From NCBI RefSeq assembly GCF_012932965.1, contig NZ_JABBXH010000003.1, positions 641,213 through 705,212 of the forward strand: a stretch of DNA of 64,000 nt, in the 5' to 3' direction. Of the stretch, positions 1-9,164 are shown in pieces. The position numbers and the translations under genes were made by a program. The notes below the pieces were generated by a model. It did not search any database and had not been told where the DNA came from. It saw nothing but the letters and a program-made list of their open reading frames with translations. The DNA is from Thalassotalea algicola. Its GTDB lineage: Bacteria > Pseudomonadota > Gammaproteobacteria > Enterobacterales > Alteromonadaceae. Within the stretch, counting starts at the first letter, position 1, and each line of letters begins with the position of its first letter.

Positions 1-1
1 T

Positions 2-667
2 TCTCAAATGTTTTTGGCACATGAGTCTAAGTTTGATAAACAGTCTTTGTCGGGTAAAGCAATCCGTTATGTAGATTGGGTACTACCGGGCATACTTGGT
101 ATGAATATGATGTTTAGTTGCTTATTTGGCGTAGGCTATGTGATAGTTCGATATCGTAAAAATCACGTGCTTAAAAGACTAAAGGCAACGCCTCTCACCG
201 CTCTAGAGTTTGTTACAGCGCAGTTAATGTCTAGACTATTTATCGTGATTTTTATGTCTGCCATTGTCTATATTGGCTGCAATTTCATGTTTGACTTCTA
301 CATGTTAGGCAGCTATCTCGACTTGCTTATAATCGGCTTTCTTGGGGCATTTAGTTTGATTACATTAGGCTTGTTGGTTGCGTCTCGTAGCAAAAGTGAA
401 GAATTAATTGGCGGGCTACTCAATTTAACATCTTGGCCGATGATGATCCTTTCTGGCGTATGGTTTAGCCTAGAAGGTGCACCAAATTTTGTTAAAGTCA
501 TCGCAGACTTTTTGCCATTAACACACCTTGTTTCTGCAGCTCGAAAAGTCATGACAGAAGGAGCAACGTTGGTTGATGTCAGTTATCACATAGGTGTTTT
601 ATGTGGCATGAGCTTATTGTTTTTAATTTTAGGCGCTTACCTATTTAGCTGGAACACCGATCGTTAA
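2..667 (+). CDS. ABC-2 type transporter permease, C-terminal part (cut by window edge)
   Basis: The reading frame is open to the left edge, so the gene begins before the window; the ATG at 8 is probably internal. The visible 219 or so residues have about five hydrophobic helices and the usual ABC-2 permease pattern: a loop with LKRLKATPLT (the coupling-helix region), then a helix pair with SRSKSEELIGGLLNLTSWPM and a late PMMILSGVWF segment. This is the membrane subunit of an export-type ABC transporter (drug, polysaccharide or lipid class); the ATPase partner should lie upstream, outside the window. The substrate cannot be told from this part. It ends at TAA 667, with the next gene on the other strand. 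Confidence 0.8.
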   Translation, partial: SQMFLAHESKFDKQSLSGKAIRYVDWVLPGILGMNMMFSCLFGVGYVIVRYRKNHVLKRLKATPLTALEFVTAQLMSRLFIVIFMSAIVYIGCNFMFDFYMLGSYLDLLIIGFLGAFSLITLGLLVASRSKSEELIGGLLNLTSWPMMILSGVWFSLEGAPNFVKVIADFLPLTHLVSAARKVMTEGATLVDVSYHIGVLCGMSLLFLILGAYLFSWNTDR

Positions 668-709
668 TTAGGTATTTAATTTAGCTTGTCTTGCTTTAAT
701 TAGCTTTGG

Positions 710-1210
710 TTAACTTAACTGATCAATCAGCCGAGCTAATTGGCTGATCTTTAAATTAGAGAGTTGTCGATAATCAAAATAAGGGCAAATAATTATTTTT
801 CGTTTCTCATCGATAGCAAAAAACTCATTTAGCCATAAACATTGCTGAGCAACGGCTAATTTCGCCGCATAAGTTTTTCCCATCACGATATGAATCTTAT
901 TTGGAGTTTTAGCGACTATTTCACTTCCATTAAATAGCAGGCACTGTGGCGCATTTTCTTGTAGCAGCTGTTCATCTCTTAGGTGTTGCCATTGAGTGAA
1001 TGATTGCGGCGAACGTTCAAATTCTAACTTGGCAAAAACATTAAATATCTTTCGCCAGTGATTGCCTGTTTGCTGCGCAATGTTGAATATTTCATCTTGC
1101 TGCATAAGATGCATACCATCAAGTTGCTGATAAAAGGGCAACGGAGGGGTATTTTCAATATAAATATAGATAGGAGCGTCAATGCTCCCTAAACCGACAT
1201 AATGCATCAT
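710..1210 (-). CDS. conserved hypothetical protein (possibly DUF6942 family)
   Basis: A 166-residue soluble protein with no signal peptide or membrane helix. It starts MMHYVGLG, so either of two adjacent ATGs could be used. Visible features are an Ile/Tyr-rich beta segment near residues 14-18 and a segment KIHIVMGKTYAAKL near residue 105 that resembles a nucleotide- or uracil-glycosylase-like core strand. My memory of similar proteins in marine gammaproteobacteria suggests the DUF6942 family, but I cannot confirm it. No function is assigned. It converges on the ABC permease gene, and a terminator-like hairpin lies just upstream of its start, isolating it from the DUF3545 gene. Confidence 0.6.
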   Translation of the reverse strand: MMHYVGLGSIDAPIYIYIENTPPLPFYQQLDGMHLMQQDEIFNIAQQTGNHWRKIFNVFAKLEFERSPQSFTQWQHLRDEQLLQENAPQCLLFNGSEIVAKTPNKIHIVMGKTYAAKLAVAQQCLWLNEFFAIDEKRKIIICPYFDYRQLSNLKISQLARLIDQLS

Positions 1211-1223
1211 AATATTTAGGCAA

Positions 1224-1251
1224 TAAAAAACCCGGATTTTACCGGGCTTTT
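1224..1251. terminator. bidirectional rho-independent terminator-like hairpin
   Basis: The stem CCCGG/CCGGG has a short ATTTTA loop, is preceded by a run of six A and followed by CTTTTG. It sits between two minus-strand genes, downstream of the DUF3545 gene. On the minus strand the stem is followed by TTTTTT, which fits termination of that gene. Confidence 0.65.
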
Positions 1252-1276
1252 GTAATATTAGAAGTGTTTTTAGCGC

Positions 1277-1450
1277 TTAAAACTCATCTAACATATGTTC
1301 CAAAGAATCTTCGTATATCCTCAGTTCTTTTTCGAGTTGGAACTTCTCTTTCAGTTGTTCAATTTCACGCCACTTTCTTTTTTTGTTAGTACTTGCTTTG
1401 GATTTTGGTTGTTTCTCGAATTTATCCAATACCGCTTGAAGTTTATCCAT
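1277..1450 (-). CDS. DUF3545 family small protein
   Basis: A 57-residue, highly charged protein. The start at 1450 (MDKLQAVLDK) is chosen over an upstream codon at 1504 because AAGGAG lies seven bases before it. The core KKRKWREIEQLKEKF followed by an acidic helix ending in LDEF is the signature I recall for DUF3545, a family of small gammaproteobacterial proteins with no known function. It is probably mostly alpha-helical. It stands alone between the transaldolase gene (same strand) and a terminator. Confidence 0.75.
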   Translation of the reverse strand: MDKLQAVLDKFEKQPKSKASTNKKRKWREIEQLKEKFQLEKELRIYEDSLEHMLDEF

Positions 1451-1645
1451 GGAATGCTCCTTTTTTCTACAACTGCATCTTTTTAATATCATAACTATTT
1501 GCATAATAAAACAGTTTTTGTGATATTTTTTTTACAAAAAGATGAATGTTTTTCACATAACAGCTTCAAAAAAGAACAATCTCTTTTAACTTCAAAAACT
1601 TGATAACGTGGCGTCAAAAATTAGATTTTTATTGTCTAAACGTTA

Positions 1646-2596
1646 TTAAAATAACTCCGTTAATTGCTTTTCTAGTTTCTCTTGGTCTACTGCAAAGTTG
1701 CGAATACCTTCGGCAAGTTTTTCTGTTGCCATTGCATCTTGATTCATCGCCCAGCGGAATGCTTGCTCAGTTAATGCTGGCTCATTTGAAATTGTCGATT
1801 GCTCACTAGACAACTGCTTTACGACGGTTTCGTTACTTGCTGCTAACTCATCCATTAATTGCGGACTGATGGTTAAACGATCACAGCCTGCAAGCGCAAG
1901 CACTTCACCAGTGTTTCTAAAACTCGCTCCCATCACAACAGTGCTATATCCCTTAGCTTTGTAGTAGTTGTAAATTTCAGTTACCGATACAACGCCAGGA
2001 TCTTCTAATGGTGCGTATTCAGTTTTATCGGTATTGGCTTTAAACCAATCTAATATACGACCTACAAATGGTGAAATTAAGTAAACCCCTGATTCTGCGC
2101 ACGCTTGAGCTTGTGCAAAACTAAACAGTAAGGTTAAGTTACAGTTAATGCCTTTCTTTTCAAGAATTTCAGCCGCCTTTATACCTTCCCAAGTAGAAGC
2201 TAGTTTAATTAAAATGCGTTCATTGCTAATGCCTGCTTCGTTATAAAGTGCAATAAGCTTCTCTGCTTTTTCTACGCTAGCTGCTGTGTCGAATGATAAG
2301 CGAGCATCTACTTCTGTAGAAATGCGACCAGGCACAACGTTTAGTATCTCTAAGCCAATGAGTACTGAAAGTTTGTCAGCGGCATCAATTACCTGCTGTG
2401 CAGTGTCACTCGATTGGGCTTGGGCCCATTCAACCGCTTGTGCTAATAATGGCTGATACGCAGGTATTGCCGCCGCTTTTAATAACAATGATGGGTTAGT
2501 AGTAGCGTCTTGTGGCTGAAATTTCGCAATTGCTTCAATGTCGCCTGTGTCGGCCACAACAGTGGTCATTTGCTTTAGCTGTGCTAATTGATTCAT
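1646..2596 (-). CDS. talB: transaldolase
   Basis: A 316-residue cytosolic enzyme of the non-oxidative pentose phosphate pathway. It moves a dihydroxyacetone unit from sedoheptulose 7-phosphate to glyceraldehyde 3-phosphate. The N-terminal VADTGD (Asp16), [11 protein letters not shown], and [11 protein letters not shown] with the Schiff-base Lys131 match the TalB-type class I transaldolase, as do Glu95 in RISTEV and the length (E. coli TalB is 317 residues). It is transcribed alone on the minus strand, divergent from yaaA. No adjacent transketolase is present in the window. Confidence 0.96.
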   Translation of the reverse strand: MNQLAQLKQMTTVVADTGDIEAIAKFQPQDATTNPSLLLKAAAIPAYQPLLAQAVEWAQAQSSDTAQQVIDAADKLSVLIGLEILNVVPGRISTEVDARLSFDTAASVEKAEKLIALYNEAGISNERILIKLASTWEGIKAAEILEKKGINCNLTLLFSFAQAQACAESGVYLISPFVGRILDWFKANTDKTEYAPLEDPGVVSVTEIYNYYKAKGYSTVVMGASFRNTGEVLALAGCDRLTISPQLMDELAASNETVVKQLSSEQSTISNEPALTEQAFRWAMNQDAMATEKLAEGIRNFAVDQEKLEKQLTELF

Positions 2597-2771
2597 GAAT
2601 TATCCTTTCTATGAAAATGCTGAGTGATCGGTTAAATGAAGAAAAATTACAACAACCAGCGAGCTTGTTGTTTATTTGATAACCGATAACAAGTAATTTG
2701 TTGCAATATTTTTATCAAATTTTCTCAGCCGTGCCTACCGTATTTATAAGAATATTTGCTATTAATTATAA

Positions 2772-2795
2772 AAAGTTGAACAAAAGGTCAACTTT
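2772..2795. promoter_or_regulatory. 8-bp inverted repeat in the talB-yaaA divergent region
   Basis: AAAGTTGA and TCAACTTT are separated by eight bases, a perfect dyad midway between the divergent talB and yaaA genes. It could be an operator or a hairpin in the yaaA leader. E. coli yaaA is under OxyR control, but this dyad does not look like an OxyR site, so the link is only a suggestion. Confidence 0.35.
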
Positions 2796-2872
2796 CTCGC
2801 TGTTATTAGCGTTTTTTGGAAAAATTCACTGTGTTATAGTGACCACATTTCCAATTTTAGATAGCTCAAAAT

Positions 2873-3649
2873 ATGTTAATTGTTGTCTCTCCCGCTAAAA
2901 ATTTAGATTATGAATCGCCACTTGCAACTAACGAATTTACACAGCCAAATTTGTTGTCACATAGTCAGGAACTAATTGAAGTGTGTAAAACGCTTACTCC
3001 AGCAGATATTAGTTCGTTGATGGGCGTAAGTGATAAAATCGCTGGCCTTAATGCAGCAAGGTTTGGTCAATGGCAACAGCCTTTTAACGCAGATAATGCT
3101 CGCCAAGCTGTGCTGGCATTTAACGGAGATGTATACACGGGTCTGGATGCAGGTTCATTTACAGATGCAGATTTTTTGTTTGCTCAACAGCACCTTAGAA
3201 TTTTGTCTGGTTTGTATGGTCTGCTTAAACCACTAGACCTTATGCAGGCGTACCGATTAGAAATGGGGACTAAGCTGGCGAACAAACGTGGCGATAATTT
3301 ATATCAGTTTTGGGGTGAAGTTATCACTAACGAAGTTAATGCAGCATTAGTTGCTCAGGGTGATGATGTGCTTATTAATTTGGCCTCTACAGAATATTTT
3401 AAATCGGTGAAGAAGAAGCAGTTAAACGCTACAGTAATTACTCCTAGCTTTAAAGATTGGAAAAACGGTCAATATAAGATGATCAGCTTTTTCGCTAAAA
3501 AAGCCCGTGGACTAATGGCTCGATATGTCATTCAAAATCAAATAACAGATGTAGAACAATTAAAGTCATTTAATTTAGCTGGTTATGGGTTCAATGAGGA
3601 GTTGAGTAAAGGTAATGATATTGTCTTTACGCGAAAACAAACCGACTAA
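2873..3649 (+). CDS. yaaA: peroxide stress protein YaaA (UPF0246/DUF328)
   Basis: A 258-residue cytosolic protein. It begins [16 protein letters not shown] and contains [36 protein letters not shown] and a late LAGYGFNEE, all hallmarks of YaaA. In E. coli this protein lowers free intracellular iron during hydrogen peroxide stress and binds DNA; that is family knowledge. Length matches the family (about 258). It is a single-gene unit, followed by a leader hairpin belonging to the next gene. Confidence 0.95.
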   Translation: MLIVVSPAKNLDYESPLATNEFTQPNLLSHSQELIEVCKTLTPADISSLMGVSDKIAGLNAARFGQWQQPFNADNARQAVLAFNGDVYTGLDAGSFTDADFLFAQQHLRILSGLYGLLKPLDLMQAYRLEMGTKLANKRGDNLYQFWGEVITNEVNAALVAQGDDVLINLASTEYFKSVKKKQLNATVITPSFKDWKNGQYKMISFFAKKARGLMARYVIQNQITDVEQLKSFNLAGYGFNEELSKGNDIVFTRKQTD

Positions 3650-3670
3650 CACCGTTTTAATTACAAGGAG

Positions 3671-3748
3671 TACTTGGCACAAATAAAGTCATTAAAAGGC
3701 GTAGTAGGTTAATTAAAGCTGAACTACACTTTTTATATGTGCCAAGTA
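3671..3748 (+). promoter_or_regulatory. long hairpin-forming leader upstream of the TIGR03546 gene
   Basis: Outer arms TACTTGGCACA (3671-3681) and TGTGCCAAGTA (3738-3748) are perfectly complementary. Inside them AAAAGGCGTAGT and ACTACACTTTTT can pair with one mismatch and one G-U. The structure ends just before the Shine-Dalgarno sequence AAGGAG of the gene at 3764. It may be a regulatory leader or a small inverted-repeat element; no known riboswitch is recognised. Confidence 0.45.
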
Positions 3749-3763
3749 GCTTAAGGAGCAGCT

Positions 3764-4282
3764 ATGCTAAGTTTATTAGCACAATTACTAAAAGCCCTAA
3801 ACTCAGAAAACTCATCCCGACAAGTATCAGCAGCAATTGCTTTGTCCCTATTATTTGCACTGTCACCTATTTTGTCACTACAGGCACTGCTAATACTATT
3901 GCTTGTGTTAATGGTAAAAGTTCATCTGGCTTCATTTATCATTGGTGCGACGTTATTTGAAGGCTTGGCATTTATATTGTCACCCGTAAGTATCTTGATT
4001 GGAGAAATGCTATTAACTAGCTCGTCAACAAGTGCGGCTTTCGAATCTTTGTATCAATTTGGATGGTTTAAACTTGGCCAATGGCACCACACTTATAACC
4101 TTGGTTCATTAGTGTTAGGAGCAGTGCTAGCTGTGCCTGTTTACTTTCTAACCAAGCTTTTAGTGCTTAAGTATCGCCAACACATTAAAAATTATTTTGA
4201 ACGCTTAGCCATTGTCAAAGCGTTAAAAGCAACTCGTGTGTTTCAGCTATATCAACAATTCGGCATCTCAGGAGATAAATAG
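3764..4282 (+). CDS. TIGR03546 family membrane protein
   Basis: A 172-residue integral membrane protein, preceded by AAGGAG eight bases before the ATG. Hydrophobic helices are visible at about residues 21-58, 60-85 and 110-135, with a basic cytoplasmic tail. The N-terminus MLSLLAQLLKALNSENSSRQ with the following hydrophobic block is typical of the TIGR03546 family. Its function is unknown. The family is known from its constant pairing with TIGR03545, and the gene here is followed after two bases by a TIGR03545 member, so the two are almost certainly co-translated and act together in the inner membrane. Confidence 0.8.
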   Translation: MLSLLAQLLKALNSENSSRQVSAAIALSLLFALSPILSLQALLILLLVLMVKVHLASFIIGATLFEGLAFILSPVSILIGEMLLTSSSTSAAFESLYQFGWFKLGQWHHTYNLGSLVLGAVLAVPVYFLTKLLVLKYRQHIKNYFERLAIVKALKATRVFQLYQQFGISGDK

Positions 4283-4284
4283 CC

Positions 4285-6063
4285 ATGCATTATATTAGAT
4301 GGCAAGGGGCGGTCGCCTTTTTAATTATTATCGGCTTAATTGCTGGTATCGCCTATTTACTTGCTGGCCCCATAGCTAAGCAGGCTATTGAGCGCTATGG
4401 CGCAGAATATACCGGTGCAGAAGTCAATGTTGACAGCGTATCGGTAGCATTAATGCCATTTGGTTTACAAATTAATCAGCTACAGGCGACAGATCCTAAG
4501 AAGCCAGAAAATAATATGGTTAGCCTTACAAAGGCTGATGCTGTTATCGAGTTATGGCCGTTAATCTTTGGCAAAACTATTATTGATTCGTTGGTAGTTG
4601 AAAACTTAACTTTTGGTGATAAACGACAAACAGTAGGGCAAGTGTATCGAGCACCTACACAAGATAAGAGTGAAGATTCAAGCGCTAAATCAAGTTGGTT
4701 AGACGATATGCAGCAAAATCTGCCAGATCCTCAATCATTGCTTGATAATGCTAATCTTAGAACTGTCAAACAAGCAAAGAAACTCGAACAAACGTATGCA
4801 ACTGAAAAAGAAAATTTAGCCAAAATAAAACAAAATTTGCCCGATAAAGAAAAATTAAAATCTTTTGAACATCGAGTTAAAGCGCTATCAAAAGTTAAAG
4901 TAAAATCGCTAGCTGATTTAGAAAAAATAAAGAAAGATTTTGAACAACTAAAAGCTGAGTTTAAGCAGGAGCAAGCACAAATAAAAGCAATGAAAGAGCA
5001 AGTGCTTGCCTCAAAGGAAAATCTAGCAACTGATATTACTGCCTTAAAAGATGCACCTAAACAAGACTGGCAGGACATCTCAACAAAATATCAATTGCAG
5101 ACAATTGAAGCTGAAGACTTTGCTCATTTAATTTTTGGTGACAAAGCACGAGACTATTACCAATGGGCTGAAATTGCGTTGACTCATATTAAGTCGAGTT
5201 CTGAACAAAAAGCTTCTTCTCAAGCGTCGCAAGTAAATGACAATGGCCGTTTTGTTCATTTTGATGAGCAGCAACCGTTACCTGAATTTTGGCTAAAGAA
5301 GGCCGAGCTATCTTTAGCGCTTGGCCAAGGAAACTATCGAGTTAATCTAGAAGATATTACCCACCAACATTGGCTGATTAATAAACAGTCGAAATTAAAT
5401 GTTGTTGCTAATGAAGCGGGTAAGTTGGGTGAACTAAACGCAGACGCTCAGTTTGCTTTAAATGCAAAACAAGTTGTAACAGCGATAGGGAGCTGGTCAG
5501 TACAGAACCTGCCGTTAAATGACATTGAGCTACAAAACTCTACTGCATTTAACTTAGAGTTAGTAAAAGCGATGTTAGCTGTTGTTGGGCAGTTCGATAT
5601 TAACAATGGTCAATTAGCATTACGCAGTGACTTTGCATTGGCTGAGAATGAATTTTCGGGGAACGCTGAGTCTAAACTCGCAAACATACTGATAGATACG
5701 CTTTCCTCTACCGATAACCTTTCATTAGCACTAAGTGCGGATGGAGACTGGTTATCGCCAACTTGGCAACTTGATTCTTCACTTAATAATTTGTTATCTG
5801 ACGCCTTTAAAGGACAAGTTTCGGCCAAGCTGAATGAGTTTCAGTCAACACTTACTTCAGGCTTAAATGAAAAAGCGGCAAGTAGTTTAAATTTAGGCGA
5901 AGGAGAAATGTCTGAATTGTTGCAAATCGAATCTCTGCTAAACAGCACTGATGCCGCTATTGATGATTTGGCCAATAGCGACGTAGTTAAGCAGCAAAAA
6001 AAGAAGTTGGAAAATAAAGCGAAAGATAAATTAAAAGAGAAGCTTGGTAAATTATTTGGTTAA
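4285..6063 (+). CDS. TIGR03545 family protein (AsmA-like, membrane anchored)
   Basis: A 592-residue protein with one N-terminal membrane helix (about residues 8-30). An AsmA-like opening follows (AEVNVDSVSVALMPFGLQINQLQATDPKKPENNMV), typical of envelope proteins with repeated beta-groove domains. Residues about 150-265 are a highly charged coiled coil rich in Lys, Glu and Gln, and the C-terminus is a Lys-rich helix. The bulk should be periplasmic. The gene follows its partner family TIGR03546 by two bases. AsmA-like proteins are linked to lipid or outer-membrane homeostasis, but the exact role of this pair is unknown. Confidence 0.8.
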   Translation: MHYIRWQGAVAFLIIIGLIAGIAYLLAGPIAKQAIERYGAEYTGAEVNVDSVSVALMPFGLQINQLQATDPKKPENNMVSLTKADAVIELWPLIFGKTIIDSLVVENLTFGDKRQTVGQVYRAPTQDKSEDSSAKSSWLDDMQQNLPDPQSLLDNANLRTVKQAKKLEQTYATEKENLAKIKQNLPDKEKLKSFEHRVKALSKVKVKSLADLEKIKKDFEQLKAEFKQEQAQIKAMKEQVLASKENLATDITALKDAPKQDWQDISTKYQLQTIEAEDFAHLIFGDKARDYYQWAEIALTHIKSSSEQKASSQASQVNDNGRFVHFDEQQPLPEFWLKKAELSLALGQGNYRVNLEDITHQHWLINKQSKLNVVANEAGKLGELNADAQFALNAKQVVTAIGSWSVQNLPLNDIELQNSTAFNLELVKAMLAVVGQFDINNGQLALRSDFALAENEFSGNAESKLANILIDTLSSTDNLSLALSADGDWLSPTWQLDSSLNNLLSDAFKGQVSAKLNEFQSTLTSGLNEKAASSLNLGEGEMSELLQIESLLNSTDAAIDDLANSDVVKQQKKKLENKAKDKLKEKLGKLFG

Positions 6064-6108
6064 CGATCGAATGCAAGTATAGGTAATCCTATAAAAACAT
6101 CCACTTTA

Positions 6109-6141
6109 CAAGTGCTGTAAAAACCTATTTACAGCCACTTG
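6109..6141 (+). terminator. probable terminator hairpin after the TIGR03545 gene
   Basis: CAAGTGCTGTAAA pairs with TTTACAGCCACTTG with a single bulged base, 45 bases after the stop codon. The following sequence TTGCCTTT is only weakly T-rich, so termination may be inefficient. Confidence 0.45.
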
Positions 6142-6234
6142 TTGCCTTTACACTTTCAACTACTTGCCTATTTATAGCCGTCAAAAGATACTCTGCTCAT
6201 CACTAAGTTCTACTTGGAAACCAAGGTAATAATA

Positions 6235-7314
6235 ATGGCAGATTTATTTGAAAACCCAATGGGTTTAGACGGCTTTGAATTCGTTGAATTTACAGCGCCA
6301 GAGAAAGGAATACTAGAACCTGTATTTGAAACAATGGGTTTTACAAAAGTTGCTCGTCATAAATCAAAAGACGTAGAATTATGGCGTCAAGGCGACATTA
6401 ACTTCATTACAAACTACGAGAAAAAATCACATGCAGGCTACTATGCAGAAGAGCATGGTGCATCTGCTTGTGGTTTAGCGTTCCGTGTTAAGAATGCTCA
6501 GCATGCGTATAGCTCATGTTTAGAAAAAGGTGCTCAACCAGTTGAAATTAGCACAGGACCTATGGAACTTCGTTTGCCTGCAATTAAAGGTATCGGTGGT
6601 GCAACGTTATATTTAATTGATCGTTACGAAGAAGGAAAGTCAATTTATGACATCGACTTTAACTGGATAGAAGGTGTAGACCGCCATCCTGAAGGTTGCG
6701 GTTTCCATACTTTAGATCACTTAACTCACAATGTTTACCGTGGTCGAATGGATTATTGGGCGAGTTACTACGAAGATTTATTTAACTTCCGTGAAATTCG
6801 CTACTTCGATATTAAAGGTGAATACACTGGTTTATTATCTAAAGCGATGACAGCTCCGGATGGTAAAATTCGTATTCCACTAAATGAAGAAGCTGCTGGC
6901 GGTGGTGGTCAAATTGAAGAGTTCTTAATGCAATATAACGGTGAAGGTATTCAGCATATCGCTTTTGCTTGTGATGATATATATGCATGTTGGGATAGAT
7001 TGAAAGCAAATGGCATGAAGTTTATGCCAGCTCCGCCAAATACCTATTACGACATGTTAAAAGAGCGCTTACCAGGCCACGGCGAGCCAGAAGATGAACT
7101 ACAATCTCGTGGTTTATTACTTGATGGTACTACTGAAGGTGGCGAGCCACGCTTATTGCTACAAATATTCTCGGATACCTTGTTAGGTCCTGTATTTTTC
7201 GAGTTTATCCAACGTAAAGAAGACGACGGATTTGGTGAAGGTAACTTTAAAGCGTTATTTGAATCAATTGAACGTGATCAAGTTGAACGTGGTGTAGTAG
7301 GCGAAAAAGCTTAA
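6235..7314 (+). CDS. hppD: 4-hydroxyphenylpyruvate dioxygenase
   Basis: A 359-residue non-heme iron enzyme that converts 4-hydroxyphenylpyruvate to homogentisate in tyrosine catabolism. The iron ligands are visible at family-consistent places: His162 in [10 protein letters not shown], His241 in GIQHIAFAC and Glu323 in [11 protein letters not shown]. Two vicinal-oxygen-chelate halves make up the chain. The ATG at 6235 is chosen over a TTG at 6214 because the protein family starts at MADLFENP and AAGG precedes it. No homogentisate dioxygenase gene follows, so the pathway is not clustered here. A strong terminator follows at once, giving a monocistronic unit. Confidence 0.96.
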   Translation: MADLFENPMGLDGFEFVEFTAPEKGILEPVFETMGFTKVARHKSKDVELWRQGDINFITNYEKKSHAGYYAEEHGASACGLAFRVKNAQHAYSSCLEKGAQPVEISTGPMELRLPAIKGIGGATLYLIDRYEEGKSIYDIDFNWIEGVDRHPEGCGFHTLDHLTHNVYRGRMDYWASYYEDLFNFREIRYFDIKGEYTGLLSKAMTAPDGKIRIPLNEEAAGGGGQIEEFLMQYNGEGIQHIAFACDDIYACWDRLKANGMKFMPAPPNTYYDMLKERLPGHGEPEDELQSRGLLLDGTTEGGEPRLLLQIFSDTLLGPVFFEFIQRKEDDGFGEGNFKALFESIERDQVERGVVGEKA

Positions 7315-7341
7315 ACGTTTTAACGAGTCCAATATAAATTT

Positions 7342-7367
7342 AAAGCCCACAGTAAGTGGGCTTTTTT
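7342..7367 (+). terminator. rho-independent terminator of hppD
   Basis: Stem AAGCCCAC/GTGGGCTT with an AGTAA loop, followed by six T. It lies 28 bases after the hppD stop codon. Confidence 0.85.
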
Positions 7368-7522
7368 GTTTGTAAAATTACGTTTAAATCTACAAACTTA
7401 AAAATTAAGCACAAAAGTTAAATACGCTAGCGTCTCATCAATGAATACGTTCCGTTTTAGGTCTTTGACTTCTGACAAGTTAAGGGTTAGTTTAGCCTAG
7501 CCTTTAACGAGTATTTATCAGC

Positions 7523-9115
7523 ATGTACACCAGTTTTTTCGGACTTAATGACGTTCCATTTTCAATAGCTCCTAACCCAGATTACTTATTTTTAGGTGAT
7601 CGTCACAAGGAAGCCTTAGCTCATTTAACTTATGGCTTAGGTGATACAGGTGGCTTTGTTTTATTAACCGGCGAGGTTGGAACTGGAAAAACGACCTTGA
7701 GTAGACGGTTACTAGAGCAACTACCTGAAAATACACAAGTCGCTTTTATTCTTAATCCGACACTGTCTTGCTTAGAGTTATTAGCAACTATTTGTGATGA
7801 ACTAAAAGTTCGATACAAGAAAACCGGCACAACACTTAAGTACTTAACCGACAAAATACAGCAGAAGCTTTTAAGTAATCAAAGTAATGATATCAATACG
7901 TTATTGATTATTGACGAAGCACAGCACTTACAGCCAGAAGTATTAGAGCAGCTACGCTTGCTAACTAACTTAGAAACGAATACAAAAAAACTGTTGCAGG
8001 TGGTGTTAATAGGGCAGCCAGAACTACAACAATTATTGCAGCGACGCGATTTAAGACAATTAGCGCAGCGAATTACAGCTCGTTATCACTTGCTGCCTTT
8101 AACACGTGCAGAAGTTGCAGAATATATCAAACATCGGTTAACGGTAGCTGATTGCCATCGACCTTTGTTCAATGATGGCGCTATTGCGCTGATCCATAAG
8201 ATTTCCAAAGGGATCCCTCGTCTTATTAATTTACTCTGTGATAGGGCGCTGGCAACCGCTTATGGCCGTAATGACTCGATTGTAACTCGAAAAGTTGTGT
8301 TAATTGCTTCACAGCAAGCACTAGGGAGCGAATATCATTTGACGCCGTGGTGGCAAAATAAAAAAATTATCGCCGTTAGCGTAGCAGCGAATTTAATTAT
8401 TTTATTAGGTGCAGCGTATTTACTTGGCAGTAACTATCAAGTAAATGAAAGTAAGATAGTTTCTGATAAATCTGAAGCATCAGAACAGTTAGTAGTTACA
8501 ACAACTAATACGGAACTTATTGCAGCTTCACCAGAGCATATTTTGAAAAACAATGACTTACCATCAGGTAATGTCATTGAGCCTGAAGTTTCACATGACA
8601 AGTTAGCAGGCAATATTGAATCGCTAGAGAAAAGTTCACCTGCTGATGCTCGCGCCCAAACTCGTAACGTGTTGAGTGACCCAACTACTCATTCGGCAAC
8701 TAAAGCAACATTAGAAATTGACACTACACCTGCAATTCAAGCGCAACAAGACCAAGACATTGCTTTCGAAGTGAGTCAAGTCGATGGTGTTTCTGATGAT
8801 TTATTGGCTAAATTTCAACAAGCCATTGATGAAACCCAAGATTTGCCTGTCTCAAATGCGTTAGAAAATGAGCAGCAAGAAATTCCTTCATTATTAGATA
8901 TGCCAAGCCATATTCAAAATAGGGTGCCAGCACTGCAATTTGAAGTCCATATTTTTGCAACCGATGGCAATGGCTGGGTTAGAGTAAATGGCCGTGAACG
9001 TTATGAAGGGGATGTATTAGCTGGCAGAGTGGTGTTAAATAAAATCACTCCAGATACAGTAATATTAGCGCTAGATGGCGAACAATTTTCACTGCCCGCG
9101 CTCTCTAGCTGGTAG
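7523..9115 (+). CDS. ExeA-type AAA ATPase fused to a GspB (T2SSB) domain
   Basis: A 530-residue protein in three parts. Residues 1-270 are an ExeA/GspA AAA ATPase beginning MYTSFFGLNDVPFSIAPNPD, with Walker A GEVGTGKTT (50-58), Walker B TLLIIDEAQ and a GIPRLINLLCDRAL sensor helix. Residues 281-302 are a single membrane helix. A low-complexity acidic linker (about 305-465) leads to a C-terminal domain (about 470-530) with NGWVRVNGRERYEGD and a final VILALDGEQFSLP, which matches the GspB/T2SSB fold. ExeA and ExeB assemble the type II secretin through peptidoglycan in Aeromonas; here both appear in one chain. No other gsp genes are in the window. A solitary gene. Confidence 0.85.
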   Translation: MYTSFFGLNDVPFSIAPNPDYLFLGDRHKEALAHLTYGLGDTGGFVLLTGEVGTGKTTLSRRLLEQLPENTQVAFILNPTLSCLELLATICDELKVRYKKTGTTLKYLTDKIQQKLLSNQSNDINTLLIIDEAQHLQPEVLEQLRLLTNLETNTKKLLQVVLIGQPELQQLLQRRDLRQLAQRITARYHLLPLTRAEVAEYIKHRLTVADCHRPLFNDGAIALIHKISKGIPRLINLLCDRALATAYGRNDSIVTRKVVLIASQQALGSEYHLTPWWQNKKIIAVSVAANLIILLGAAYLLGSNYQVNESKIVSDKSEASEQLVVTTTNTELIAASPEHILKNNDLPSGNVIEPEVSHDKLAGNIESLEKSSPADARAQTRNVLSDPTTHSATKATLEIDTTPAIQAQQDQDIAFEVSQVDGVSDDLLAKFQQAIDETQDLPVSNALENEQQEIPSLLDMPSHIQNRVPALQFEVHIFATDGNGWVRVNGRERYEGDVLAGRVVLNKITPDTVILALDGEQFSLPALSSW

Positions 9116-9123
9116 TAAGTAGT

Positions 9124-9139
9124 TGGTTAGCGCTAACCA
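9124..9139. repeat. 16-bp perfect palindrome between convergent genes
   Basis: TGGTTAGCGCTAACCA is a perfect palindrome lying between the convergent stops of the ExeA-GspB fusion and the HD-GYP gene. No T-run follows on either strand, so it is a weak terminator candidate at best; it could also be a protein-binding site. Confidence 0.4.
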
Positions 9140-9164
9140 TTAGTTTGCGAACAACTGCTAGCTC

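Noticed and set aside
1600..1809. Plus-strand 69-codon frame at the talB end
   Set aside because: Most of it is antisense to the transaldolase gene, with no ribosome-binding site.
4731..5078. Minus-strand 115-codon Cys/Ser/Phe-rich frame inside the TIGR03545 gene
   Set aside because: It is the antisense of a Lys/Glu-rich coiled coil, which produces such frames by chance.
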